Positions 36,894 through 46,734 of a stretch of 64,000 nucleotides of DNA are shown here, one piece after another. Within the stretch, counting starts at the first letter, position 1. The number at the start of each line of letters is the position of its first letter. A program made the translations under genes and the position numbers. Location of the stretch: assembly GCA_026182355.1 (NCBI GenBank), contig JAPFBL010000104.1, forward strand, positions 3,093,501 to 3,157,500, written 5' to 3'. The notes under the pieces were generated by a model. It saw nothing but the letters and a program-made list of their open reading frames with translations, did no database searches and had not been told where the DNA came from. Source of the DNA: Hermatobates lingyangjiaoensis (Eukaryota; Arthropoda; Insecta; Hemiptera; Hermatobatidae).

Positions 36894-37086
36894 AGTAAAT
36901 TTGAATCTTCGCTCTTATTTCTGGTTGGTTGGTTGACCTGTATTGAACTGTTAGTTGACCTGTCCTTACTTGTTGGTGTACTGTGAGTGTCTTTGTAGCG
37001 AATGAATGAAAGGACTATTAATCAATTGTCTAGTTTCAATAAAAACTAACAGTAATTTAGTTGTCCTTTCTCAAAACACTTCCGCA
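36894..37086 (+). repeat. 5' LTR of the Gypsy remnant
   Basis: Shares GTAAATTTGAATCTT, GGTTGGTTGACCTGT, GTGAGTGT, GAAAGGACTATTAATCAATTG and TTTCAATAAAAACTAACAGT with the 3' LTR, and ends ACACTTCCGCA. Start base is AG where the 3' LTR has TG. Confidence 0.8.
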
Positions 37087-37559
37087 TGATAAATTGATTA
37101 ATTGTTCAATTGCTGCAATGACTGAGCAACAGAAATACACTTCACGTTGTGTAAAAAAGTGAAGGTAAATATGAATGAGAAACAAATGAAAAAAGGACTC
37201 ATTCACATCCAGGTGATGACAGTTAGCCAATTCAATCATGTCGACTACAAGAAATTTTTTGTATTCCAGCTATTATTATTATATTATATGATACTAGTGC
37301 AAAAATGCTGTACAAAAAGAAAACTAGTGCCGTAATCGAAATCACAGAAGACTTTTTATTGACAATACAGAACAATGCATGAGTTTTCCGTTAGGAGGTG
37401 GAGTAAGACCGAGAGTTATGTTGGACCGTCCCAGGTAAACTATTAAACTATTCTACTAAGAACTAATTTGGTCTACTATCTTCCATTTGTTCAGATGAAT
37501 TAGAAAATCAGAAATAATCAGCAAACCATAAAACAAGAAATATCAAAAGAAAAACGCAT

Positions 37560-38640
37560 TTTGAAAGAAGGAGATATTAGCTATAAATTTGTATGCATTT
37601 GGAAGAAAATATATGTAACAACCACATTTGGTTTAAAATTAATTCTTAAAGTTCATCAATATTATGGTCATATAGATAGTAATAAAATAGTTGGAAATTA
37701 AGACCGATTGTCTATTTTAAAGATATGGACAAACAAATTCAAAAGTTTTGCAGAGAATGTGAAGTTTGTGTAGAAAATAAAACAAGATCTTCACGGGCAA
37801 TTGGACTATAATCAAAATCAAGCCCTGCAACGTATGAAATAATGTTCTTATGAAATATTATCTATCGACACGATTGGTGGTTTTGGTGGTAACCGATAAC
37901 CCAAGAGATATATGGATCTACTGGTGAATCATTTAACCCGCTATGCGTGGATTAGAACATCAAGTACACAAACTGCATATTATTTTATTAAGTTGATGAA
38001 CTCTATTGTTAAAAATAATAATATCAAAATTTTAATGGTTGACCAAGTGGACTGAATTCTTCAAAATTTAAAGCAAGACATAAAACACCAAAATATCCAA
38101 TTGATTTTTACAGCAGTAGATAATCCTCAGTCGAATGGCTTAAACAAGCATCTGAACCAAACGCTCGTGAATAGAGTCCGCTGTAAAATAAATGAAAACA
38201 AATATCAGAACCAACCTTGGATAATTATTGCTAAATTATGTATGGAAAATATAATAAAACTATTCATACATCAACAAAATTTTCATCTTCTCACTTTATT
38301 GATCACCTGAGTAGGAAACTCTTTGGACAAACATCTGAAATTATACCTGTATCATTGCAATCTACAAGCCAGGACATAAATGAGGCAAGGGTACAGGCAT
38401 TAATAAATTTGCATAAGAACTTTCATAATAATAAAGTAAGGGTGGACCATAATAGGAAAGATCAGGAGTTAAAAGCAGGTAATTTAGTGTACTCGTATCT
38501 TTCAAACAGAAATAAATTTAAATTAGATGAAGTACGAAGAAGTTCATTTAGAATTAGCAGAGGGTATCAAAATCTATTTATGAGATTAGCTGCAGAAAGA
38601 AACGCAAAGAAGCAAATTTGTTTCATGCAAGCAAGTTGAT
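37560..38640 (+). pseudogene. Gypsy integrase, decayed
   Basis: In order: an HHCC zinc finger (HQYYGHIDSNKI, later CRECEVC), then DTIGGFGGN and LLVNHLTRYAWIRTSSTQTA of the catalytic core, MVDQVD, AVDNPQSNGLNKHLNQTLVN, and a C-terminal block DHNRKDQELKAGNLVY. Integrases join retroviral-type cDNA to host DNA through a D,D-35-E triad. Here the second Asp region reads LVNH and the expected Glu in NGLNxxLNQT is Lys or lost. At least three stops and frameshifts break the frame. It is dead. Confidence 0.9.
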
Positions 38641-38679
38641 GTCTTACTCATTTTCATAAGAGTCTCCGATGGAGGAAGA

Positions 38680-38789
38680 TGTAAATTTGAATCTTGTCTC
38701 TTAGGCCTATTTGGTTGGTTGACCTGTGATTGAACAGTTAGTTTTCTTGTCTTCACTTGTCGGTGTACAGTGAGTGTTTTTATTGTAAA
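38680..38789 (+). repeat. 3' LTR of the Gypsy remnant, left part
   Basis: Begins TGTAAATTTGAATCTTG after the polypurine run and stops at GTAAA, where the Helitron is inserted. The right part resumes at 40141. Confidence 0.85.
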
Positions 38790-38924
38790 CTAGCAAATGT
38801 ACCCGTCTTTGACGGAATCAAAAATTCTATTATACTTGGTATTCCAACATATCAATTATAGTATTATACTAATACTATAATTAGAAATTATAGAATAGTA
38901 GAAAACACCATTATTAGTACAGTG

Positions 38925-39480
38925 TTAAACAAATGCCTCTGTATACACTACATTAGCTGTCTGTCCTTCAGGTTCATGGAAGAACAATCAGTTGAAACCT
39001 CTGACTATTGAGCAAGTAAACTACAGTTGACCATGTGAGAAAAACTTGGTTTCGCTAACTTGAATTCCTGCGTTAGATAAAGTCTCCCTTTGCGACTTAG
39101 TTAACGTCATTGCGAAATAGACTCTGAGGGGACCTTGCAATCATTTGAATGGAAACAGACAGTGGTTCGGAAGACTCCCCAATACCACATCCAGTCATTA
39201 TGTCCGCCTCTATGGCATATCTGTGTAGAGCACGAACTCAGAGTCGTGTCCCGTTGCACAGTTTTTGGGTCACTCATGTTTCGTAACATGAAATTTGTTA
39301 CTGCTATAAATTGCAGCATCATTGGTGCTCCTACTTTAAGTTTTTACTCATGAGCAGGCAGTCCAGGAGAAATAAATTCAGAGTCAAGAAATTCAATTAG
39401 ATAATGAACTGCTTCTTCATCACTAATCCAATCTCTTTACTGACTTGTAAGGTCTTTCCTCGGTATGATATAGCGTAAGA
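38925..39480 (-). pseudogene. Helitron helicase C-terminal fragment
   Basis: Read across frameshifts and stops: ISDEEAVHYLIEFLDS, PGLPAHE, KLKVGAPMM, then RVRALHRYAIEADIMTGC, then VYFAMTLTKSQRETLSNAG and KFFSHGQL, with EGQTANVVYTEA at the end. These are successive blocks of the Pif1-like helicase (family FAMTINKSQGQTL and CFSHGQLYVA). Frame is broken at several places, one within the GTRL-IEA region. Confidence 0.88.
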
Positions 39481-39724
39481 ACTTGTTTGTTGATTTCTCA
39501 TGCCTGTTCATATTAAGGGCTGAGAATTGCTCGTTTACAAAACATTTATTCTCAATAGATAGTACATCCTTAACTCTGTGAAACACCATTTCAATGATGT
39601 CAAATACGCAATATATTCATGTGCTCAATTGAAATTAAAATCAACTAACAATACCTACTTGCCACACCTGTGTATTTTCAAAACAAACTTGTCTGTGAAG
39701 TTAGGAAAATACAGCTAAAAGCCC

Positions 39725-40010
39725 CATAACTTCGCTTCTGTACTGAATTAATAATCTATTTAGAGCCCATATTTTAAGTTAGGCACACACAAATCCAGTG
39801 TCAATGTTTCAGCTCGCTATGTCTTATGGTGGCTGAGTTTACTTGTGACAAACATTTTTGCGTTAAACGTCCATAACTTCACTTCTACGTTGAATTTCCA
39901 ATCAATTCATAGCCTATATTTTAAGTTAGACCTACACAAATCTACTGTAAAAGTTACAGCTTTATATGTCTTATGGTAGCTGAGTTTACCTGTGACAAAG
40001 TTTTGCGGAC
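39725..40010. repeat. 147-bp tandem duplication inside the Helitron
   Basis: CATAACTTCGCTTCT at 39725 recurs as CATAACTTCACTTCT at 39872; both copies contain ATATTTTAAGTTAG and GTCTTATGGT(G/A)GCTGAGTTTAC. Moderately diverged. Confidence 0.85.
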
Positions 40011-40140
40011 AAACCGACAAACCGACAGAAATTTTTCTAAGGGTGGATTCGGTTTCTCCAATGTATGAAACGTAAAGAAAACTTGAAATGAGTCAGTTCT
40101 AAGCAATGTACAGACAAAATCATTATTTTATTTATAAAGA

Positions 40141-40224
40141 TGAGTGAAAGGACTATTAATCAATTGTTTAATTTCAATAAAAACTAACAGTAGTTTAGTT
40201 GTTCTTTCCCGAAACACTTCCACA
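40141..40224 (+). repeat. 3' LTR of the Gypsy remnant, right part
   Basis: TGAGTGAAAGGACTATTAATC through AACACTTCCACA, colinear with 37000-37086 of the 5' LTR. Confidence 0.9.
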
Positions 40225-41386
40225 TTATACATATAAAACATGTGATCTTTTGGAAAAATGCACTTAAACTTTTATGTTCAGGAATAGTGCAAAACTTCAA
40301 AATGACACAATGTTGAGAAAATAATGAAACACTTATGGATATTTATAGCAAATACCTCATGATAGAGGTAATAATATCAAGTGAGGAGAATTAATATTTT
40401 TTAAGTAATCTAATTCCATCATCACTTATATAGTAATATTTAAAAAAAATATTACATCAGTTATATTTTATTTATATTATATTTTCTTTATCAAAAAGGA
40501 GCCCATTTGCAACCTATTTAGACGACAAAAATATTTCAAATTTTGAAAGATAAATAAATCTTACTTTTAGACAAAATTTGTTCATAGTAATAAAATCATA
40601 TAGTATAGATGAAGTACAATTTCATCAAATAATATTCAGTTTTTTGATGGGGTCTTTAGTAATTTTTCAAGTTGTTAAAATACAAACATTGAAAACATGA
40701 AGATATCGTTTCAACAATAGAAAAACTCCTAAAAAAAGGATTTCAGCAAAATAGACTAAACTAGGCAAAATATGATTAAATGAGAACGCTTTCAAATTTT
40801 ACAATTATATTATTTATATAATAATATAATGTATAAGTAACACTAAAATGAAATCGGGACTTGGTCAGCTTTCTGGTTTAAATGAAATTCTCATTTCACT
40901 AATGTGTTGGTTTTTTTATATTTTACTGATAAAAGTAAATTCTGATTGAATAAGAAAAACGTTGAACTTTAGTCCTTTGGAAAAGTAAGAGTTTATACCA
41001 TTTCTATTTCAACAATTTCTATTTCTACTTCTATCTGTAGAAAATTTCGTGTACAAAAAGTAAAACGTTGGTCTTTGAATGATTGGTTAAGACCCGATAA
41101 ATTAACTGGGTCTCACTTTTCTTCATTATTTCTCTTTTAGGCGGTGAATATATATTTTATATATATTCTGACTTGTTTGAATATTCTGTCAAGAACAAGT
41201 TAGTTTGGTCGAATGGTCTAGGACTCTTTTTTAAAATGTCTTATTGATGTTTTGATGGATTTTTATGTAATGTGTTTACTGTAAAATTTTGCTGCATTCA
41301 CATGTACATATATATATATATTAGGTTTTATATATTTTATAAATATATAAAATTTTATATATTTTATATATATTTTATTTTGTTTT

Positions 41387-41417
<31 letters not shown>

Positions 41418-41421
41418 TATA
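40225..41421. other. AT-rich sequence with a decayed family-2 fold-back
   Basis: About 40850-41115 has ATGAAATCGGGACTTGGTCAG and, 240 bp later, AGACCCGATAAATTAACTGGGTCTC, consistent with an old family-2 fold-back. TA-rich sequence fills 41300-41421. Confidence 0.5.
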
Positions 41422-41539
41422 TAAAGATTTCACATAAACACGTGAAATAACAATCAATGATCAAACCACAAATAAAATAGGAAAACAAGACTAAGACTTA
41501 GTCTTGTTTTCCCATTTCATTTGTGGTTTGATCATTGAT
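41422..41539 (+). repeat. Family-1 fold-back
   Basis: Extension AAAGATTTCACATAAACACG, then arms ATCAATGATCAAACCACAAAT and inverse, with centre AAGACTAAGACTTAGTCTTG. Ends GATCATTGAT followed by TA. Bounded by (TA)n on both sides. Confidence 0.9.
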
Positions 41540-41711
41540 ATATATATTAGTAAAAATTGGAAGCAGTCCTTCTTGAATACATGCATTTAAAAACATTATG
41601 TCTGATTCCACTTGATTTAACTCCGTCGAATATTTTTCTAAATTTCGAAATATTTTCTTCATTTCCGGGTTCAACTTATAAATTAAATCACCATATTTGT
41701 TAGAATTCTTA

Positions 41712-41749
41712 TTGAACATATTTCGGTGTACATCCACCATCTTCAGCAA
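41712..41749 (-). ncRNA. Hammerhead-like core, left arm
   Basis: Minus strand: outer TTG/CAA, CTGAAGA, unpaired T, helix GGTG/CACC, GAA, ACATAT (palindrome damaged by one change). Confidence 0.6.
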
Positions 41750-41771
41750 AAAGAGCTTGACCATCTTCGTT

Positions 41772-41809
41772 TTGCTGAAGATGGTGGATGTACACCGAAA
41801 CATGTTCAA
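41772..41809 (+). ncRNA. Hammerhead-like core, right arm
   Basis: Outer helix TTG (41772-41774) with CAA (41807-41809); CTGAAGA 41775-41781; unpaired T; helix GGTG (41783-41786) with CACC (41793-41796); GAA; palindrome ACATGT (41800-41805); T at the cleavage position. All expected parts are present. Confidence 0.68.
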
Positions 41810-41936
41810 TAAGAATTCTAACAAACATGTTGATTTAATTTTTAAGTTGAACCCGAAAATGAAGAAAAGGTTTCAAAATTTAGAACTATATTTGATGAAG
41901 TCAAATTAAGTTGAATCAGACATAAAGTTTTTAAAA

Positions 41937-42310
41937 GCGAATATATATATATATATATGCCGTTTACTGCCAACACCCCCCATCCAACCAACGCACTAAC
42001 CACCTCAATCCAGCCAATAGCTCTTGAGCAACAGGACCAAGATGTACTTTAAATAAGTACTGCGAACTGTGTTTTAATACCATCCCTAAACTCTTTAAAA
42101 AACTTTATAATTACCCTTAAGATGACTGGAAGGCAGTCGAAACATGTCGGATCCACCTAATTAATATTCTCCAATGTTTGCAAGAAGGAAAGAAGAAATT
42201 ATTCAGAAACCTCGAAAAACTGGTAAAAAAAGTGAATTTGGCAAAATATGGTCAATTGTTCAACGAAATATGTTTGAATGAAGAACTGCACCCAAATTTT
42301 ACATATATAT
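41937..42310 (+). repeat. PLE end: hammerhead-like core, N-terminal coding segment, (TA)n
   Basis: A (TA)n tract at 41941-41959, about 150 bp of non-coding sequence, the core at 42114-42150, then a frame encoding CLQEGKKKLFRNLEKLVKKV and AKYGQLFNEICLNEELHPNF, then YIYI of the next (TA)n at 42303-42317. No inverted partner, so it shows the unit arrangement most simply. Confidence 0.8.
42114..42150 (+). ncRNA. Hammerhead-like core
   Basis: Outer CC/GG, box CTTAAGA (the G of CUGANGA is T here), unpaired T, helix GACTG/CAGTC (42124-42128, 42134-42138), GAA, palindrome ACATGT, C at the cleavage position. The box change probably weakens or abolishes activity. Confidence 0.6.
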
Positions 42311-42385
42311 ATATATAAAAAGATTTCACATAAACACGTGAAACAACAATCAATGATCAAACCACAATAAGAAATGGGAAAACAA

Positions 42386-42428
42386 GACTAAGATCTTTCA
42401 ACCGTAACAAGCGGTCTTCGTCAGAGTC
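42386..42428 (-). ncRNA. Hammerhead-like motif, left arm
   Basis: Mirror of the copy at 42616-42658, all helices intact. Confidence 0.72.
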
Positions 42429-42615
42429 AAAAACCCAACTGAACACTAGATGCAGAAAACATCTGGTGAGGAGTTGAGAAGAGTGGGAGGGAATTTTTCT
42501 TTCTGGACATTAGTCCTTTCCTGTGCTTTCACCCTTTTAAAATACCACTCTTCCCTCCCACTCTTCTCAACTCCTCACCAGATGTTTTCTGCATCTAGTG
42601 TTCAGTTGGGTTTTT

Positions 42616-42658
42616 GACTCTGACGAAGACCGCTTGTTACGGTTGAAAGATCTTAGTC
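42616..42658 (+). ncRNA. Hammerhead-like motif, best copy
   Basis: Helix I GACT (42616-42619) with AGTC (42655-42658); CTGACGA (42620-42626); one unpaired A; helix II GACCG (42628-42632) with CGGTT (42640-42644) closing CTTGTTA; GAA; helix III as palindrome AGATCT (42648-42653); T at the cleavage position. This is the layout of a type I hammerhead with a very short stem III, which in known cases works as a dimer through that palindrome. The extra A before helix II is the only departure. Confidence 0.75.
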
Positions 42659-42780
42659 TTGTTTTCCCATTTCTTATTGTGGTTTGATCATTGATATATA
42701 TATATATAAATAAAAAGATTTCACATAAACACGTGAAACAACAATCAATGATCAAACCACAATAAGAAATGGGAAAACAA

Positions 42781-42823
42781 GAGTAAGATCTTTCAACCGT
42801 AACAAGCGGTCTTCGTCAGAGTC
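42781..42823 (-). ncRNA. Hammerhead-like motif, left arm
   Basis: As the best copy, except that the outer helix has one change (ACTC instead of AGTC). Confidence 0.65.
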
Positions 42824-43166
42824 AAAAACCCAACTGAACACTAGATGCAGAAAACATCTGGTGAGGAGTTGAGAAGAGTGGGAGGGAAGAGTGGTATTTT
42901 AAAAGGGTGAAAGCACAGGAAAGGACTAATGTCCAGAAAGGGATGTTTGGGGAAACAAAGGAGTACAGTAAGAAAAAGTAAAAAAGTTGACAGCTAGCAG
43001 ACAGTTTTTTACTTTTTCTTACTGTACTCCTTTGTTTCCCCAAACATCCCTTTCTGGACATTAGTCCTTTCCTGTGCTTTCACCCTTTTAAAATACCACT
43101 CTTCCCTCCCACTCTTCTCAACTCCTCACCAGATGTTTTCTGCATCTAGTGTTCAGTTGGGTTTTT

Positions 43167-43209
43167 GACTCTGACGAAGACCGCTTGTTACGGTTGAAAG
43201 ATCTTAGTC
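43167..43209 (+). ncRNA. Hammerhead-like motif, right arm
   Basis: Same sequence as 42616-42658; all helices intact. Confidence 0.72.
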
Positions 43210-43242
43210 TTGTTTTCCCATTTCTTATTGTGGTTTGATCAT

Positions 43243-43245
<3 letters not shown>

Positions 43246-43280
<35 letters not shown>
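43246..43280. repeat. (TA)n microsatellite
   Basis: Pure TA tract joining two fold-backs. Confidence 0.95.
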
Positions 43281-43575
43281 GAGTTCAAATTCAAGAAGAG
43301 TAACACACAAAGTAAGGAAACACACTTACAGACTCAAATTTTTGGGTAATCCGTCTTCAGGAGAAAAGAGAAAGGGAGACCAAGCACGTTGTAGACGCAA
43401 CGGCAAGTAACCCTTGGGTTGGGTTACTTGCCGTTGCGTCTCCCTTTCTCTTTTCTCCTGATGACGGATTACCCGAATATTTGAGTCTTTAAGTGTGTTT
43501 CCTTACTCTGTGTGTTACTCTTCTTGAATTTTGAACTCGTAGTGTGTCCAGTTTGGATCGCGTTTCGTTTTATTA
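43281..43575 (-). repeat. Family-3 fold-back
   Basis: Arms GAGTTCAAATTCAAGAAGAG (from 43281) and inverse (to about 43541) with a perfect inner hairpin AGACGCAACGGCAAGTAACC. The extension (AGTGTGTCCAGTTTGGATCG) lies on the right and (TA)n on the left, opposite to the family-1 copies. Each arm has a decayed hammerhead-like core (CTGATGA, C, GG/CC, GAAT; or CTGAAGA). Confidence 0.88.
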
Positions 43576-46500
43576 AGTGAAAAAAAAAAATATATATTCT
43601 TTAATTCCAGATATGATATTATGAACAGACTTTTATTCATGTAATTATCAGGTTTTCAATTGTTGGTTGTCATTTCCGGTTTATGTCACTTAAGCATTTT
43701 TTCTCCTACAATGTATAAATCAAAGAGTGGTTTCAATATATCGTTGTATTTGTGGCTTGACTATTCAAGAGTGGTAATTTTCTCCGTCTGGTATGGTTCT
43801 AATATGGGAAGCCTCATCTCATCTTTATGACGTCATCCATCAAATTTCTAATAAAAGTAGGGGGTATGTGGCCTCAACGTATACTGGCAGGATGGAGGAA
43901 GTGCCTCATGATTTTAATTAGACCTAAGGTTCATATTTCGACCATATAGCACTCTACATTTCTTTTGGTCAAAACTGTTAGTACATATATATCAAAGAAT
44001 GAATTATAATTAAAAAATTATAAAAAAAATAGAACTTGTTTTGTAAATTTATGTAAACTAAGTGGTTTAGTTTAAGAATTTCTGCAATATATATTACACT
44101 AAAAAAAGGAAAACACTTAGTAATAATGGACAAGCTATTTACTTATTGGATTTATGTAGATTAATTTAGACGATTTTTTTTTATCATAGTTTCAAGATAT
44201 GAAATATGAAAATTTTTTTAAAAATCCTGAAGCCCTTTTAAATAATTAATTTAATATGTAATTATTTCTTTTAAATATTAAAACGAATGATATGTCAGGT
44301 TGTGGCATTAGTGAAAGTATGTGTTCTTTAGATGGGAACATTACAACGTTCTCTGAGTTTACTGGCAATTTAGTTGATTAATAATTACACAATAATTATG
44401 AATATATCAATGTTAAGCTATTCAGTTAGAAATCTGAAATATAAGTAAGCTATCAGGATGATATGGTCCTAAATTATATTATATGGTTCAAATTATATTT
44501 TTGGATTTAAAAGATGAGTTTTTACCTTTCAAACATACACAAGATCTTTTTTTTTAACTAGTTACTATAATGTATAGTACTGATGATAAAAACATATTAC
44601 GGATCTATTTTTATGGATTCATTTATTTATTTTCACGGATTTATACGTTTTGAGTTTTACTGAAACCATTTTTAGTAACATGTGCCTTACTGTTTGTGGG
44701 TGTTGAAAATACTTTCATAAATTGTAAAAAAAGTATAAAAATGTTTTTCAAACATTGCAAAGTTTCAAAAATCTTAATACAATTTTATAAAAATTTTGTT
44801 CTAAATATTCAGGAAATATATTGTTTGCTAAAGAGCTCATACTAAAAGTAAAAAAATATTGGTATAATAAATAACGAAACACTGAAAAAGTCCAGTATTA
44901 TTCATTATGGCAAAAAGGATAATAATTCAACTCTCTCTTCTGGTCACTGTAGATAGTTTAAATTGTGTATTAAGTATTGTATTAATAATGCATGAGTATT
45001 GCATGATAACATTTTTTTGAATTTACATTTATTATACAGTTATACAGTTTAATAACTAATATTACAAGTATACAAGTAATAGGACAACTATTACTTTCCG
45101 TTTGCCGAAACATGGTAGATTGTGGTACAACAATGATAATATTTTAGTTAAATTGATTGACAAGGAACTTGCTAATATATCGACTTATAGATTAGTGCAG
45201 AAATTCATCATATTTTGTTTGTTTGAACCAAATTCGACTAGTGAAATTAAGAAATCATATGTCAATTAGTTTTGTTTCCAACGCCATGACATTCTATTTT
45301 GGTTCAATTCTAGAGGTGGAAAGTTTCGTTCATTTGCTATTTGACTCTCTTTTTACTTAACAGCTAGTTACATTACCTTTAAGTTATAATTTTTATTGAT
45401 TCATTATTTTTAAAATTATTCGATTACTTCATTCTAGCATAGTCATTTACTTATTAGTATGAATTATATTTGTTTATATTTGATCCTTCAATTTTAACAA
45501 ATTCGATTCACACAAAAGATAGGTTGTCTAATTTATACAGGAGGAACAACAAAGCCATCCACACCTTTTTTTTAAATAAAAGAATGCATACATTTAATTC
45601 TGTTAATTATTATTTTTTTTCTCCCACCCAAAACTGGGGTTAATAATATTAAACATTATGTTTAGTAAAAATTGAAAAAAAATCCTTTTTAATTTAATTT
45701 TCATTCTTTTAAAGTTAGAAATAAAATAACAAGGTTGAAAATAAAAGGAGATAGTAGAAAGTGATTTTGGAATCTTTTAAAAGGCCTCTAGTAGTAAACA
45801 AGAAGGTAGGGTTGTTTTACTGACTTCAAGTTGAAACTTGTTTGTTTTCTAATGTACAGCTCTGCCCAACTTTAGGTTTCGAACTTCACTTTCGACTTTT
45901 GATTAATTTCCGAAACATTTAATAATTGTTCATTAACTAAATAAAGTCAGAATTCTTTTTAACAGCGGTTAGTTATTTATTTTAATATTTAGTTGGTGTT
46001 AAATTTACAACCCAGTTATTGTTTCAGAACTCAACTATTTACAAATGGTTAGAATCAACATTACACAACCCTGTCATTAAGTTGGAGTGGATTAATTTTT
46101 TAGTTAATGTACTTATTATTGATTGAATAGTACTAGGTATCAAACTTCATATGAATAACATTTATTCATATCAAATACATTTAGATTATAATTATATCAT
46201 CATTAGGTTTATTGAAGTTAAATTTGGTTGTTTTCCCTTTTGAGAAAGTGGAGATTCCACTTCCTTGAGATTCCAGACACCATTACTTAACTACTGATAT
46301 GAGTTATAGAAATATGATTTATAATGAATATTATACTGTAAAACTGAGAAAGAACATAATTATCATGCTTTTTAACTGAAATAGTAAGGAATAAAGTGTG
46401 TAAAAGAGGTTCTTATAATGCAATCCACTGCGTTGAAGAGCTTTTCTAAATAAATAAATATTTTTTGACTAGCATTGCATTGACTGAATTTCACTGATCA

Positions 46501-46734
46501 TACGTACGCCAAATTCGCTTGCATAAATGTTATTAAACAAACAAAGCAGTTAAATAAATGGGTATAGATTGATAATTGATTTTAAATTATTATTAAAAGT
46601 AAGTTTTGCATGTACCAAAAAAGTTATGGGTTACAGGTAAAATAAAGAAAAAAGTTTAGTTTCCATAAAAATCCATCTTCTTTGATTTTGGTAAAGAATT
46701 ATAATAAATACTAATTATTGTGGTTAATTTAAAA
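43576..46734. other. Anonymous AT-rich sequence
   Basis: No gene, repeat family or structured RNA recognised in this 3.1 kb. Confidence 0.4.

Larger units (their letters stand above)
38790..40140 (-). mobile_element. Complete Helitron insertion, 1,351 bp
   Basis: On the minus strand the element starts TCTTTATAAATAAAATAATG after a host A and ends with a perfect 5-bp hairpin (CCGTC-TTT-GACGG on the plus strand, 38803-38815), 9 nt, and CTAG before a host T. Removing it joins GTAAA to TGAGTGAAAGG, which lines up with the uninterrupted 5' LTR. Inside are a helicase fragment and a 147-bp tandem duplication, with subterminal GACAAACCGACAAACCGACAG. It lacks Rep and most of the helicase, so it depended on another copy. 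Confidence 0.92.
36894..40224 (+). mobile_element. Gypsy-type LTR retrotransposon remnant with nested Helitron
   Basis: Two short LTRs (193 and about 194 bp once the inserted Helitron is removed) flank a 1.6-kb interior that retains only integrase-like sequence; gag, protease, RT and RNase H are gone. A purine run GGAGGAAGA directly precedes the 3' LTR, as a polypurine tract should. Flanks TCATA and TTATA differ by one base, a possible eroded 5-bp target duplication. Confidence 0.8.
41547..41936. repeat. Fold-back of PLE N-terminal segment with hammerhead-like cores
   Basis: Arms of about 165-200 bp around a centre at 41750-41770. The minus arm encodes VDVHRNMFNKNSNKYGDLIY, then LNPEMKKIFRNLEKYSTELN and a block ending CIQEGLLPIFTNIY. 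The plus arm encodes VDVHRNMFNKNSNKHVDLIF, then LNPKMKKRFQNLELY before decaying. Both outer ends enter (TA)n. The hammerhead-like core sits at the inner side, upstream of the N-terminal coding segment. Confidence 0.88.
42319..42702 (+). repeat. Family-1 fold-back, 145-bp arms
   Basis: Left extension (AAGATTTCACATAAACACG) then arms 42349-42493 and 42551-42695, both 145 bp and apparently identical on reading. The 57-nt centre is the inward continuation of the right arm, as shown by the larger fold-back next to it. Right side enters (AT)n. Each arm carries a full hammerhead-like motif. Confidence 0.95.
42714..43246 (+). repeat. Family-1 fold-back, about 243-bp arms
   Basis: Left extension, then arms 42743-42985 and 43005-43246 around a 19-nt centre. 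Arms are nearly identical. It contains the whole of the 42319 copy's arm plus about 95 bp more inward, so the two are the same family with different inner truncation points. Preceded and followed by TA tracts. Confidence 0.95.
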
